Shown: one piece after another, positions 46,736 to 56,222 of the stretch
Layout: every line of letters begins with the position of its first letter
Numbering within the stretch: the first letter of the stretch is position 1
Assembly (NCBI GenBank): GCA_943787465.1
Contig: CALSMN010000004.1
Span: forward strand, 361,762-425,761
Source of the DNA: an uncultured Bacteroidia bacterium
Lineage (GTDB): Bacteria > Bacteroidota > Bacteroidia > NS11-12g > UBA9320
Direction of reading: 5' to 3'
DNA: 64,000 nt
The notes under the pieces: model-generated
What the model was told of the DNA's origin: nothing
What the model saw: the letters and a program-made list of their open reading frames with translations, nothing else
Databases searched by the model: none
Translations under genes and position numbers: made by a program

Positions 46736-49700
46736 GTAACTTGCTTATATAAATTATCGTATGTATCTGCTAATTTATCCCTTTTATATTCTCGAGCTAA
46801 AAGACCCATACTTTGTAATATTTGCATGTTTTCATTCAGCTCATCAGTTGTCCTGAATTTTTTGTAATACTGAATTAATTCATACGAGTTGTCCCCCACC
46901 TCTTTCAAGAACTGATCCCCTTTTTCCATTTGATTGGCTTTGTAATAAATATCTGCACTAGCCGCTTTTAAACGTAGATTCATGGGTAATAATGTTTCAG
47001 GCATTGAAGCATAACACTTATCCACTAAAGCAGCGGCTGTGTCAGGTTTACCTGTATTGGCATAATAATCGGCTACTTGAATAAATAATGAACGTAAATT
47101 TTGTGGAACTAACTGAGCTTTGTCATCCAAGAACATCGTTCCTTTTTCCATATTTCCCCATTTATAATCTTTCATCAAACGATTATACAATAAGTCCATA
47201 TCATCCATCCCACGCATTTGCTTATTGGCTTCTACAGGTAAAAGTTGATAGGTAAGCCCATTGTGTCTGAAGTATTTATCTAAGTTCATATATACCGACG
47301 AGCCTGTTGTAGTAGTCCAATAGATTGGTCTTTTCCATCCTGTTTTGGCATTAGTAGCAATAATATCGAGTACCACCAAATCTCCTTTGCTTAAACCACT
47401 TTTATTGATAGCCCACTCTAATTGATCTACAATACGAGCCGTATCTTTTGCAGGGATATATCCAGAAGCTATTGCTGCTTTTTGGTCTACTTTGACACTA
47501 AACTTCTTTACTGGAAACACATTGATTAATTCATTGGTGTTGGTTCTTTGTTTTAACTTTGGGTCATCCGAGGTCACATATTCCAATACTTGATCCAACG
47601 GATAAAATGAATCTACGTTGACATTAGGAGCCTCAAAATACCTTACGTAGTCGCGTTTCCCTGCTACCAGTTTCTCTGCAGGAATACTGAGTGGAAGAGG
47701 TTCACTATCAAAAACTTTACGTCTCAGAGCACTACTATACCATTCTGTAGGCAATAAACTCAAGTTGATCACACGTACATCTGTACGAATCCCCTCTACA
47801 TTCTGAGCATACCAAAGCGGATAGGTATCATTATCTCCATTGGTAAATAGAATAGCATTGGGCGCGCAACTATTCAAATAATTCTCTGCGAAGGATATTC
47901 CTAAATATCGATCTGAACGATCGTGATCATCCCAGTTGTGGAAACCCATCAAGACTGGTGATACAAGCAATGCAATAACCGTAGCACCCATAGCTGCTAT
48001 GGTTTTGTTAACTGATTTTTTGAATAGGTCAACCAAAAAAATCACACTGAGACCAATCCAAACACAAAACGTCTGGAATGAACCTACCGAGGAATAATCC
48101 CGCTCTCTGGGCTCCATTGGAGGTTGATTAAGGTATACAACCACCAATAATCCCGTAAATAAAAACATAACAAGTACTGTATAAAAGTCCATTTTACTCT
48201 TTTTATACATAACAATGATGCCTAAAATTCCCAGCAATAGAGGCAAGAAAAACAGGGTGTTTCGTCCTTTGTTATATTGAAGACTGGCTGGCAAGTCTTG
48301 AGAGAATCCAAGCCTAGCTTCATCAATGAAATCAACTCCTGAAATCCAATTTCCGTCAGAAGTAGTTCCCAAAACATTCTGTATATCATTTTGCCTTCCC
48401 ACAAAATTCCACATAAAATATCTCCAGTACATCCAACCCAGCTGATACTTGAACATAAAAGTCATGTTATTCGCAAAAGATGGCTTTTTGGATTTTACAT
48501 TTTCCAATTGTTGTTCTAATTGATTTCTACCAGAAAATTTCTTAACCATACCGTTCCATAAAGGATAGTATCTTGCTTTTTCTGACATATCACCCATTCG
48601 CGGCAAAACTGTAGAAAAACGGTCATCATAAATAGGTTCTTGCTTAGTACCTATCTCTTCATATGCACTATCTCCACGTCTGTACTGTGCCCTTCCCTCT
48701 TCAATATCTGTCAAATTTGCATTATAATACGGACCATATAAAAGCGGACGAGAACCGTACTGCTCCCGATTGATATAGCTCAGTAAGCTTTCCGCATCCT
48801 GTGGATCATTCATATTGATAGCTGGTTCGGCAATGGATCGAATCACAACCATGCTGTAGGACGAAAATCCAAGCATAATAAATGCGAAACAGAGAATAGC
48901 CAAGTTGGCAATGGGTTTATTGTTTTTGATGGTGTATCTCAAACCATAAACAATCCCAAAGACAATAAGTAACAAGAAAAATAAAACGCCAGAATTAAAA
49001 GGTAGTCCAAATGAATTCACAAAAATTCTGTCAAAAAAAGCAGCAACAGCAGGTGTTTTTGGTATTATCACCCATTGAAGTATTGCTATGGAACCTAATC
49101 CTATCACTGAAGCTCGGATTATATTTCGTTTGTTAGCACCAAATTTGTTAATGAAGTAGTATAAGAATACAGCAGGGACAACCAATATACCCAACAAGTG
49201 AAGCCCTATACCCAGACCAATAATATATGCTATAAATACAATCCATCGATCAGAAGTAGGTTCATCTTTTACCTTTTCCCATTTTAAAATTGCCCAAAAT
49301 GCTAAAGCCATAAAACAAGAAGAACTAGCATACACCTCTGCTTCAACTGCGTTGAACCAAAATGTGTCCATAAAAGTGACAGATAACGCAGCTACTAATC
49401 CTGCTCCGATTATAGTGATGGCATTCCCTAATTCTACCGTTTTAGCATTCAAATCGATAGAGAGCATTTTCTTAGCAAAATGTGTTGTAATCCAAAAAGT
49501 AAACATGACAGTTGCCGCACTCGCTACAGCGCTAAGCATATTGACAGCAATAGCAACTTGGTTAGTACCCGGCTCGGCAAATAGGGTAAATAAACGCCCT
49601 AACATTAAAAACAAGGGAGCTCCTGGAGGGTGGACTACTTGCAGTCTGTAAGATGCCGAAATAAATTCACCACAATCCCATAAACTCACGGATTGCTCCA

Positions 49701-49779
49701 ATGTCATAATATATACAGCAATGGCTATTAAGAATGTAATCCAACCAAATACCGTATTAATTCTATTAAAATTATTCAT
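46723..49779 (-). CDS. DUF2723 multi-pass membrane protein (GT117-like)
   Basis: 1018 residues. The opening segment (about residues 11-27 transmembrane, then LEQSVSLWDCGEFISAS and LQVVHPPGAPLFLMLGR) is diagnostic of DUF2723, a Bacteroidota family classed as GT-C glycosyltransferases (GT117). The WDCGEF acidic residues lie in the first extracytoplasmic loop, where the catalytic acid of GT-C enzymes sits. About a dozen helices occupy residues 1-620. The soluble remainder includes INGDNDTYPLWYAQN-like and C-terminal TPR-like helices. A role in protein O-glycosylation is inferred from the class. The last codons and stop lie inside the 238-bp repeat. Confidence 0.88.
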   Translation of the reverse strand: MNNFNRINTVFGWITFLIAIAVYIMTLEQSVSLWDCGEFISASYRLQVVHPPGAPLFLMLGRLFTLFAEPGTNQVAIAVNMLSAVASAATVMFTFWITTHFAKKMLSIDLNAKTVELGNAITIIGAGLVAALSVTFMDTFWFNAVEAEVYASSSCFMALAFWAILKWEKVKDEPTSDRWIVFIAYIIGLGIGLHLLGILVVPAVFLYYFINKFGANKRNIIRASVIGLGSIAILQWVIIPKTPAVAAFFDRIFVNSFGLPFNSGVLFFLLLIVFGIVYGLRYTIKNNKPIANLAILCFAFIMLGFSSYSMVVIRSIAEPAINMNDPQDAESLLSYINREQYGSRPLLYGPYYNANLTDIEEGRAQYRRGDSAYEEIGTKQEPIYDDRFSTVLPRMGDMSEKARYYPLWNGMVKKFSGRNQLEQQLENVKSKKPSFANNMTFMFKYQLGWMYWRYFMWNFVGRQNDIQNVLGTTSDGNWISGVDFIDEARLGFSQDLPASLQYNKGRNTLFFLPLLLGILGIIVMYKKSKMDFYTVLVMFLFTGLLVVVYLNQPPMEPRERDYSSVGSFQTFCVWIGLSVIFLVDLFKKSVNKTIAAMGATVIALLVSPVLMGFHNWDDHDRSDRYLGISFAENYLNSCAPNAILFTNGDNDTYPLWYAQNVEGIRTDVRVINLSLLPTEWYSSALRRKVFDSEPLPLSIPAEKLVAGKRDYVRYFEAPNVNVDSFYPLDQVLEYVTSDDPKLKQRTNTNELINVFPVKKFSVKVDQKAAIASGYIPAKDTARIVDQLEWAINKSGLSKGDLVVLDIIATNAKTGWKRPIYWTTTTGSSVYMNLDKYFRHNGLTYQLLPVEANKQMRGMDDMDLLYNRLMKDYKWGNMEKGTMFLDDKAQLVPQNLRSLFIQVADYYANTGKPDTAAALVDKCYASMPETLLPMNLRLKAASADIYYKANQMEKGDQFLKEVGDNSYELIQYYKKFRTTDELNENMQILQSMGLLAREYKRDKLADTYDNLYKQVTTLQ

Positions 49780-49793
49780 CCTATGATTTTTAA

Positions 49794-49810
49794 ATCTTCG
49801 GGCGAAGATA
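49794..49810 (-). promoter_or_regulatory. Inverted repeat overlapping a variant -7 box of the DUF2723 gene
   Basis: ATCTTCGGGCGAAGAT (49794-49809) is a 7-bp-arm perfect inverted repeat. On the minus strand it overlaps TATCTTCG (49810 to 49803), one base from TAnnTTTG, 23 nt upstream of the DUF2723 start. It could be an operator over a weak promoter. Evidence is sequence symmetry and position only. Confidence 0.3.
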
Positions 49811-49932
49811 AAAGATTTAGCTTTATAATGAAGACTGGAACTTAAATCAATCTGTAATTAATTGATTTAATATGATAGAATTGAAATGAATTTATATTTT
49901 GTGGGTTTATTTGTAACCTAATTCTATACCCA

Positions 49933-50829
49933 TTGAACGAAAATAATCGCATATCCCAATGCCCTGTATGTAGTTATACTGATTTCAGTTCTTATTTACA
50001 AGTGCCCGATTGGCTGGTATCCAAAGAAATATTCGAACTTAAGCAGTGTGCCCATTGCGACTTTATCTTCACCGCAAATGCTCCCATTGAACAGAATATA
50101 GGACCATATTATAACAGCGAAGAATATGTAGAACATTCGGATACTTCTAGTGGGATAATTTACGGTATATATCACTATGCCAGAAAAATAATGCTTCAAT
50201 ACAAGCATAAAAAAATCAAAAGGTTAGGGGTAGGAAAAAAATTATTGGATGTGGGATCGGGATCGGGATACTTTTTAAATCACATGAAAAATAAAGGGTA
50301 TGAGGTAACTGGTGTAGAAATCAGTAAAAAAGCCGTTGCACTATGTGAGCAAAAATTTGGTATTACTGCACACCATCCTCAAACATTTTTAGACGGAAAA
50401 CTCGATACCAACTTTTCTATTATTTCACTATGGCATGTCTTTGAACATGTTTACCAGTTCGATGCGTATTTTGATTTGTTTTCAAACTCGTTAGCTGAAA
50501 ACGGAGTACTTATTTTGGCATTACCCAATTGTGACTCATGGGACGCTAAAATGTACCAATCCTATTGGAACGCCTATGATACACCTCGTCATATTTGGCA
50601 TTTTACACCCCAGACATTGCAACTTTTTGCAGAAAAAAGAGGATTTAAAATCATAAAGAAACACCGATTGCCGTTGGATCCATTTTTCAATGCCATGGTC
50701 AGTGACTCGTACAAAGATCGTTTTACCTTTTTACCCGTCACCCTACTCAAAGGTCTTGCTGCCTATTTAGCGTCACTCATCAATATTGATAAATCTAGCT
50801 CTATCATATATGTGTTAAAAAAAGCTTAA
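49933..50829 (+). CDS. Zinc-ribbon class I SAM-dependent methyltransferase
   Basis: 298 residues from a TTG start. The N-terminus holds two CxxC pairs (QCPVCSY, QCAHCDF) forming a zinc ribbon, then an IGPYYNSEEYVEHS segment. The methyltransferase core follows: motif I LLDVGSGSGYFLNHM (about residues 105-119), VTGVEIS, and a SLWHVFEHV motif. This architecture is common among sugar or polyketide methyltransferases encoded near envelope glycan genes. The adjacent divergent DUF2723 protein suggests glycan modification, as inference. Its stop overlaps the convergent T9SS cargo gene by 4 bp. Confidence 0.82.
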   Translation: MNENNRISQCPVCSYTDFSSYLQVPDWLVSKEIFELKQCAHCDFIFTANAPIEQNIGPYYNSEEYVEHSDTSSGIIYGIYHYARKIMLQYKHKKIKRLGVGKKLLDVGSGSGYFLNHMKNKGYEVTGVEISKKAVALCEQKFGITAHHPQTFLDGKLDTNFSIISLWHVFEHVYQFDAYFDLFSNSLAENGVLILALPNCDSWDAKMYQSYWNAYDTPRHIWHFTPQTLQLFAEKRGFKIIKKHRLPLDPFFNAMVSDSYKDRFTFLPVTLLKGLAAYLASLINIDKSSSIIYVLKKA

Positions 50830-51614
50830 TGTTTAACGAAGGTTTTGGTAAATACTCGTTCTTCTTCAATCAACCTAAGATAATACACCCCGCTTTGCAG
50901 CAATGATACATCAAGAACTTGCTTGAATGGATGGGATAAGACTACCGATCCACTACCGTTCAAAACCTGAATTTTAGCACTGGAATTGGAGTATCCATCA
51001 ATATGGATTGTGTTTGTTGTGGGATTGGGAGAAAGTAAAATTTGAACATTAGCAATAGTGTGAATTGATGCATTTGCATTTTCTTGTACATGAATGGTGT
51101 CAATGAATACCTGATCACCGCTGTTGTTACCATTTCCGTTTGCAGCTAGTGTGGAGACATAGAAAACAACTTTTCCAGTACCGCTAGAGGGCGCTTTCCA
51201 GTTTGCAATCCATGATTGACCATCATTGGATGAACTACTTGCAAATTTATGTGTTGCTCTAGAACCGCTACTTAAGCTATTTACCTGAGTATTATTTAAA
51301 AACTCACCTACTGGATTACCATTAGCATCTTCTGCCATCATTTCAAAACCCCAGACCGATGTTCCATTTTCGGTTGGATTTACGGTAATGTTGTATGTTT
51401 TCCCAGCAGCATATCCAGTGGCTGGAATATTACTCGATAAAATATCTTTAGATTGAGGACTTGAGCCACCATGGCAGCCACCATTCGTTGAGCAGGTAGC
51501 ACCATTATCCGAAGTTGAACCCGATCTTCCACCAGGAGAGCCTCCCCTATTGGCTAAGAAAAAAATGGAGAGTGTGCAAAGTAAAAATAGGTTTAATTTT
51601 ATATTATTTTTCAT
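50826..51614 (-). CDS. Small T9SS cargo with choice-of-anchor V/Reeler-like domain
   Basis: 262 residues with a signal peptide (LFLLCTLSIFFLAN). The mature N-terminus GGSPGGRSGSTSDNGATC and NGGCHGG, then NPTENGTSVWGFEMMAED, matches the choice-of-anchor V (Reeler-like) domain of Bacteroidota surface proteins. Relatives have a CxxCH-type motif here; this protein has C-x5-CH. The last 75 residues are a T9SS sorting domain (LSPNPTTNTIHIDG, QSGVYYLRLIEEE, TKTFVKH). The product is probably exported to the surface. It overlaps the methyltransferase stop by 4 bp. Confidence 0.82.
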   Translation of the reverse strand: MKNNIKLNLFLLCTLSIFFLANRGGSPGGRSGSTSDNGATCSTNGGCHGGSSPQSKDILSSNIPATGYAAGKTYNITVNPTENGTSVWGFEMMAEDANGNPVGEFLNNTQVNSLSSGSRATHKFASSSSNDGQSWIANWKAPSSGTGKVVFYVSTLAANGNGNNSGDQVFIDTIHVQENANASIHTIANVQILLSPNPTTNTIHIDGYSNSSAKIQVLNGSGSVVLSHPFKQVLDVSLLQSGVYYLRLIEEERVFTKTFVKH

Positions 51615-51677
51615 CTTTGGTTTAGCATATTTTAGTCAAAGTTAAGTGATAATCATGAAGAAAGCATGTCAAATTAT

Positions 51678-51707
51678 TTTGAAAAACAAAATTTTAACTT
51701 AATTTTG
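51678..51707 (+). promoter_or_regulatory. Promoter of the rimP-nusA-infB operon
   Basis: TTTG at 51678-51681 and TAATTTTG at 51700-51707 are 18 bases apart, matching both Bacteroidota promoter elements. Transcription should begin near 51713, leaving a leader of about 50 bases that contains a terminator-like palindrome. Confidence 0.6.
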
Positions 51708-51728
51708 CATTAAATATTATAATAGTTC

Positions 51729-51751
51729 AAAGGGGCAGCTGCCCCTTTTTT
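51729..51751 (+). terminator. Terminator-like palindrome in the rimP leader (candidate attenuator)
   Basis: AAAGGGGCAGCTGCCCCTTT is a perfect 20-bp palindrome (8-bp stem, four-base loop AGCT) immediately followed by more T residues, the form of an intrinsic terminator. It sits after the predicted promoter and 13 bp before the rimP TTG start, so it would stop transcription of the operon unless overcome. The divergent upstream gene starts at 51614 and is transcribed away from it, so it is not that gene's terminator. Confidence 0.6.
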
Positions 51752-51764
51752 CTTAAACAAAAAT

Positions 51765-52229
51765 TTGGGAATTAAATCACTTATATCGACAATAATTGAA
51801 GCGGAATTAAAGGCTACAGATTCTTTTTTGGTGGGCATAGATACCAATCAAAATGAAACTGATATAAAATTTTTCATTGATAGTAACGATGGAGTTAGTA
51901 TACAGCTGTGTTCGCAGATAAGCCGTAAAGTTTCCCGAATTTTAGATGAGGAGTACACCGATGATGAGCCTATCCGTTACGAAATTTCATCTCCCGGAGC
52001 AGAGCAACCCCTAGTTGATATCCGTCAATATCCCAAACATATTGGAAGAGAACTAGAGGTTATACTTCAATCAGAAGAGATTATAACCGGAGAACTAATG
52101 GGAGTTTCAGATAAGAATATCGTTATTCTTGTTCCTATCTCCAAGCATGAAAAAGAAGAAAAAACGATTGTTTTTGATGACATAAATAAAAGTACAGTAA
52201 AAATATCCTTTAAACGTAAAAAGAAATGA
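51765..52229 (+). CDS. rimP: Ribosome maturation factor RimP
   Basis: 154 residues from a TTG start; no in-frame ATG exists before the upstream stop. The two-domain RimP form is recognisable: FFIDSNDGVSIQLCSQISRKVSRIL (block 33-57), the YEISSPGAEQPL motif (about 86-97; usual VSSPG.DRPL), and a C-terminal Sm-like domain (GELMGVSDKNIVIL). It assists 30S assembly. It is the first gene of the rimP-nusA-infB operon and overlaps nusA by 4 bp. Confidence 0.9.
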   Translation: MGIKSLISTIIEAELKATDSFLVGIDTNQNETDIKFFIDSNDGVSIQLCSQISRKVSRILDEEYTDDEPIRYEISSPGAEQPLVDIRQYPKHIGRELEVILQSEEIITGELMGVSDKNIVILVPISKHEKEEKTIVFDDINKSTVKISFKRKKK

Positions 52230-53461
52230 GCTTACAACTAGTAGAATCGTTCTCAGAATTCAAAGAATTTAAAAATATCGATCGGGCAACCATGATGAGG
52301 GTGCTCGAAGATGTGTTCAGAACAATGATTAGAAGAAAATACGGTTCTGATGAGAACTTTGATGTGATAGTTAATACCGATAACGGTGATTTAGAAATAT
52401 ACCGTAACCGAGAGATTGTGGATATGGGTGAGGTGGAAGATCCCAATAAAGAAATAAACATTGAAGATGCTAAGTTGCTTGAAGATGATTACGAAATCGG
52501 TGAGGAGGCCATTGAAGAAATTGATATGGCTACTTTTGGTCGTCGTACTATTTTAACAGCCAGACAAACGCTATTGTCTAAGATACTTGAATTAGAAAAA
52601 GATGAATTTTATAAAAAATATAAAGATCGAGTTAGCGAAATTGTAACTGGAGAAGTATATCAAATTTGGAAAAATGAGATCATGGTATTAGACGATGAGG
52701 GTAACGAATTAATCCTCCCGATACGAGAAATGATTCCCCGAGATTTTTTCAAAAAAGGAGATGCCGTTAGAGCGGTCATTTTACGCGTAGAAATGTATAA
52801 TTCTAATCCAAAAGTGATCTTATCAAGAACCGCCCCAGAATTCCTTGAGAGACTTTTCGAATTAGAAGTACCTGAAATTTTAGATGGACTGATAACGGTC
52901 AAAAAGATTGTACGTGAACCTGGAGAGAGAGCTAAAGTTGCTGTAGAGAGTTACGATGACAGAATTGATCCAGTTGGAGCCTGCGTAGGAATGAAAGGAA
53001 GTCGAATACATGGTATTGTAAGAGAATTGAAAAATGAAAATATTGACGTTATCAATTTTACATCCAATATTCAATTATTAATTCAACGAAGTTTGAGTCC
53101 AGCCAAAGTTTCATCCATCAATTTAGATGATGAAAATGGAAAAGCTAATGTCTATTTACCTGCGGACCAAGTCTCACTAGCTATTGGAAAAAGAGGACAT
53201 AATATAAAATTAGCCGGTAAACTTGTTGGGTATAATATTGATGTTTATCGCGAAACCAACGAAGAAGAAAATGTGGATGTTGATTTGAATGAATTTGCTG
53301 ATGAAATTGATAGTTGGATCATTGATGAACTTAAGGCAATTGGTCTGGATACCGCAAAAAGTGTTCTTGAAATGAGTAATGAAGACTTGATATCAAGAAC
53401 TGAATTAGAAGAAGAAACTATTATAGAAATTAAGAAAATACTGGAAGCTGAATTTGAATAA
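52226..53461 (+). CDS. nusA: Transcription factor NusA
   Basis: 411 residues. The N-terminal RNA polymerase-binding domain (1-125) is followed by S1 (about 133-200, VSEIVTGEVYQIWKNEIMVL), KH1 with GACVGMKGSRIHGIVREL (about 253-270) and KH2 with LAIGKRGHNIKLAGKL (about 320-335). Then a short C-terminal acidic helix-hairpin-helix segment. The length matches other Bacteroidota NusA. It modulates pausing, termination and antitermination, and in E. coli it feeds back on its own operon. The ATG overlaps the rimP stop. Confidence 0.95.
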   Translation: MSLQLVESFSEFKEFKNIDRATMMRVLEDVFRTMIRRKYGSDENFDVIVNTDNGDLEIYRNREIVDMGEVEDPNKEINIEDAKLLEDDYEIGEEAIEEIDMATFGRRTILTARQTLLSKILELEKDEFYKKYKDRVSEIVTGEVYQIWKNEIMVLDDEGNELILPIREMIPRDFFKKGDAVRAVILRVEMYNSNPKVILSRTAPEFLERLFELEVPEILDGLITVKKIVREPGERAKVAVESYDDRIDPVGACVGMKGSRIHGIVRELKNENIDVINFTSNIQLLIQRSLSPAKVSSINLDDENGKANVYLPADQVSLAIGKRGHNIKLAGKLVGYNIDVYRETNEEENVDVDLNEFADEIDSWIIDELKAIGLDTAKSVLEMSNEDLISRTELEEETIIEIKKILEAEFE

Positions 53462-53511
53462 TTCTGCTTTAAAGACATAAAGTATTATCTTCGAGCGTCC
53501 ATAAGCATTCA

Positions 53512-56220
53512 ATGGTTGGAAAGAAAAAAACATATCGGGTAAACAAAGTTGCTACAGAATTCAATGTCAGTTGGAAAACAATTGTTGAACACCTTACCGA
53601 TAAAGGTTTTGAGGTAGAGGCAAAGATTACTGCCAAATTAGACGAAGACATGTATCAAGATTTACTTAGCTTTTATCAAAAGGATAAACAAGCCAAGGAA
53701 GAATCTAAGAAACTTGAAATCAACATCCGAAAAGATGTTCGGTCCCAAGCTGCACCAGAAGTAAAAAAATCAGAACCACCTCAGCCTGAAATTGTCCCTG
53801 AGCCAACAATATTCATAAAAGATATATCTTTAGGCTCAAAAAAGACAGAAGATAACGTTGAGGATGATACCCATGAATCTCCAAAGGGTACACCAAAAAT
53901 TATTCAAAAAGCAGACGAAATACCTACTGCTAAAACACCCTCCGCAGATAAAACTGAGTCTAATACATTAAAAATAGTAGGTAAAATTGATGTATCAAGT
54001 CCCAATAAAGCAAAGAAAGTTGAAAAATTGGATGCCCCCAAGAGTTCTCCAGAACCCAAAAATGTGGAGGAACCTGTTTCAGAAGAAGAAAAGTTAGTAG
54101 AAACAGAATACAAGAAACTGGAAGGAACTACAGTTTTAGGTAAAGTGGAAATAAAACCTCCCGTCAAAAAAACCAAAACTGTTCGAGATGATGAGCCCAA
54201 AAAGAAACGAAAAAGAATTCGAGGTGAGAAAGTATCTGCAGATCGATTTAATTCAGATCGAAATAAAAAACAAAATCCAGCAGAAAATAAGACGGAGGTA
54301 ACTGAGAAGGAAATTCAAGAAAAAATTAAAAAAACACTTGCTCAAATGTCATCGAGCAAGCAAGCTCCATCACACGGTGGTAAAGTTCGTCAAAAAGCTC
54401 GAAAATTTAGAAGAGAAGAACATAAAAAGAAGTGGGAAGAAAAACAACTTCAAGATATTATTGAAAGTAAAATTCTTGATGTAACAGAATTTGTTACCGC
54501 TAATGATTTATCCAATATGATGGACGTTAGTGTAAATGAGATTATAGGTGCTTGTTTTTCACTTGGCATGATGGTGTCAATCAATCAACGTTTAGATGCT
54601 GAAACGATTCAGATTGTCGCTGAAGAATTTGGTTACGAAATCAACTTTGTAGATGCTGATGAAACCATCGAAATTGAAGAAGTAGAGGATAATCCAGAAG
54701 ATTTGAAACCCCGTCATCCTATTGTCACTGTTATGGGGCACGTAGATCACGGTAAAACCTCATTACTAGATTATATCCGAAATGCAAACGTGATTGCTGG
54801 TGAGGCAGGTGGTATAACTCAACACGTCGCTGCTTACGAGGTTAAACTTAAAAATGGGGATCACATGACCTTCATTGATACTCCAGGTCATGAGGCATTT
54901 ACTGCCATGCGAGCTCGTGGTGCTCAAGTGACAGATATTGCCATTATTGTAATTGCGGCAGATGATTCTATCATGCCTCAAACAAAAGAGGCTATTAGTC
55001 ATGCTCAAGCAGCCAATGTGCCCATTGTCTTTGCTTTTAATAAGATAGATAAAGATGGAGCCAATCCAGATAGAGTAAGAGAAGGTTTGTCCGCCATGAA
55101 CATATTGGTTGAGGAATGGGGTGGTAAATTCCAAACTGCTGAAATTTCTGCCAAAAAGGGTACAGGTATTGAGGAACTCCTAGAAAAAGTATCTCTTGAA
55201 TCAGAAATGTTGGAGCTAAAAGCCAATCCCGATAAAAATGCAAAAGGTGGCGTTCTGGAGGCTAAAATTGAAAAAGGAAGAGGTGTAGTTGCCTCCATAC
55301 TTGTTCAAGAAGGTACACTTCGAGTAGGAGATGCATTGGTAGCTGGTCAACATTATGCAAGAGTTAAGGCTATGTTTAATGAAAGAGGTCAAAATATTCA
55401 AGAAGCTGGACCGGCATCACCGGTCTCTATTCTTGGATTCTCTGCTGCACCCGCTGCTGGAGAAACATTCCAAGTAATGGATGACGAATCTGTTGCCAAA
55501 GAAATTGCAAACAAACGTGAACAATTGCAACGTGAACAAGATATTCGTTCTACCTCCATGCTAACTTTAGATACGATTGGTAAACGTCTTGCAATAGGAA
55601 ACTTCCAAGAACTTAAATTAATAATCAAAGCAGATGTAGATGGTAGTTCTGAAGCACTTTCTGATTCGTTGATGAAACTTTCAACAGAAGAAATCGAAGT
55701 TAAAATTATACAAAAATCCGTTGGGCCAATAACCGATAATGACATCCTCTTAGCCAAAGCTTCGGATGCAATTGTTATTGGATTTCAAGTGAGACCTATG
55801 CCTACAGCTCGTAAATTAGCTGAATCGGAAGGAGTTGAAATTCGACAATACAGCATTATTTATCAAGCTATTGAAGAGATAAAGGCGGCCATGGAAGGTA
55901 TGCTAGTACCTGATTTGGAGGAAGAAATTACCGGAACTGCTGAAGTGAGAGAAGTCTTCAAAATAACCAAAGTTGGTACCATTGCTGGATGTATGCAAAC
56001 TGAGGGCAAAATGTATCGAGATAATAAAGTACGTCTAATCAGAGACGGCGTGGTTATTTATACCGGTGAAATTGAAACCTTGAAACGTTTTAAAGACGAT
56101 GTTAAAGAAGTGGCTAAAGGATATGAATGTGGAATTCAAATTAAAAACTGCAATGACATTAAGGAGTTTGACCTAATTGAAGGTTATCGTGAAGTAGAAG
56201 TCGCAAGAAAACTAAAATAA
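53512..56220 (+). CDS. infB: Translation initiation factor IF-2
   Basis: 902 residues. The N-terminus has an IF2N-type helical domain ([20 protein letters not shown]), then a long charged Lys/Glu/Pro-rich linker (about 55-320). The GTPase domain begins at G1 GHVDHGKT (residues 409-416), with DTPGHEAF (G3) and NKID (G4) following. The domain II/III regions and C-terminal fMet-tRNA-binding domain are complete ([16 protein letters not shown]). It delivers initiator tRNA to the 30S subunit. A variant -7 box TATCTTCG lies at 53486-53493, so extra transcription is possible. It ends 2 bp from the convergent ABC remnant. Confidence 0.95.
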   Translation: MVGKKKTYRVNKVATEFNVSWKTIVEHLTDKGFEVEAKITAKLDEDMYQDLLSFYQKDKQAKEESKKLEINIRKDVRSQAAPEVKKSEPPQPEIVPEPTIFIKDISLGSKKTEDNVEDDTHESPKGTPKIIQKADEIPTAKTPSADKTESNTLKIVGKIDVSSPNKAKKVEKLDAPKSSPEPKNVEEPVSEEEKLVETEYKKLEGTTVLGKVEIKPPVKKTKTVRDDEPKKKRKRIRGEKVSADRFNSDRNKKQNPAENKTEVTEKEIQEKIKKTLAQMSSSKQAPSHGGKVRQKARKFRREEHKKKWEEKQLQDIIESKILDVTEFVTANDLSNMMDVSVNEIIGACFSLGMMVSINQRLDAETIQIVAEEFGYEINFVDADETIEIEEVEDNPEDLKPRHPIVTVMGHVDHGKTSLLDYIRNANVIAGEAGGITQHVAAYEVKLKNGDHMTFIDTPGHEAFTAMRARGAQVTDIAIIVIAADDSIMPQTKEAISHAQAANVPIVFAFNKIDKDGANPDRVREGLSAMNILVEEWGGKFQTAEISAKKGTGIEELLEKVSLESEMLELKANPDKNAKGGVLEAKIEKGRGVVASILVQEGTLRVGDALVAGQHYARVKAMFNERGQNIQEAGPASPVSILGFSAAPAAGETFQVMDDESVAKEIANKREQLQREQDIRSTSMLTLDTIGKRLAIGNFQELKLIIKADVDGSSEALSDSLMKLSTEEIEVKIIQKSVGPITDNDILLAKASDAIVIGFQVRPMPTARKLAESEGVEIRQYSIIYQAIEEIKAAMEGMLVPDLEEEITGTAEVREVFKITKVGTIAGCMQTEGKMYRDNKVRLIRDGVVIYTGEIETLKRFKDDVKEVAKGYECGIQIKNCNDIKEFDLIEGYREVEVARKLK

Positions 56221-56222
56221 AG

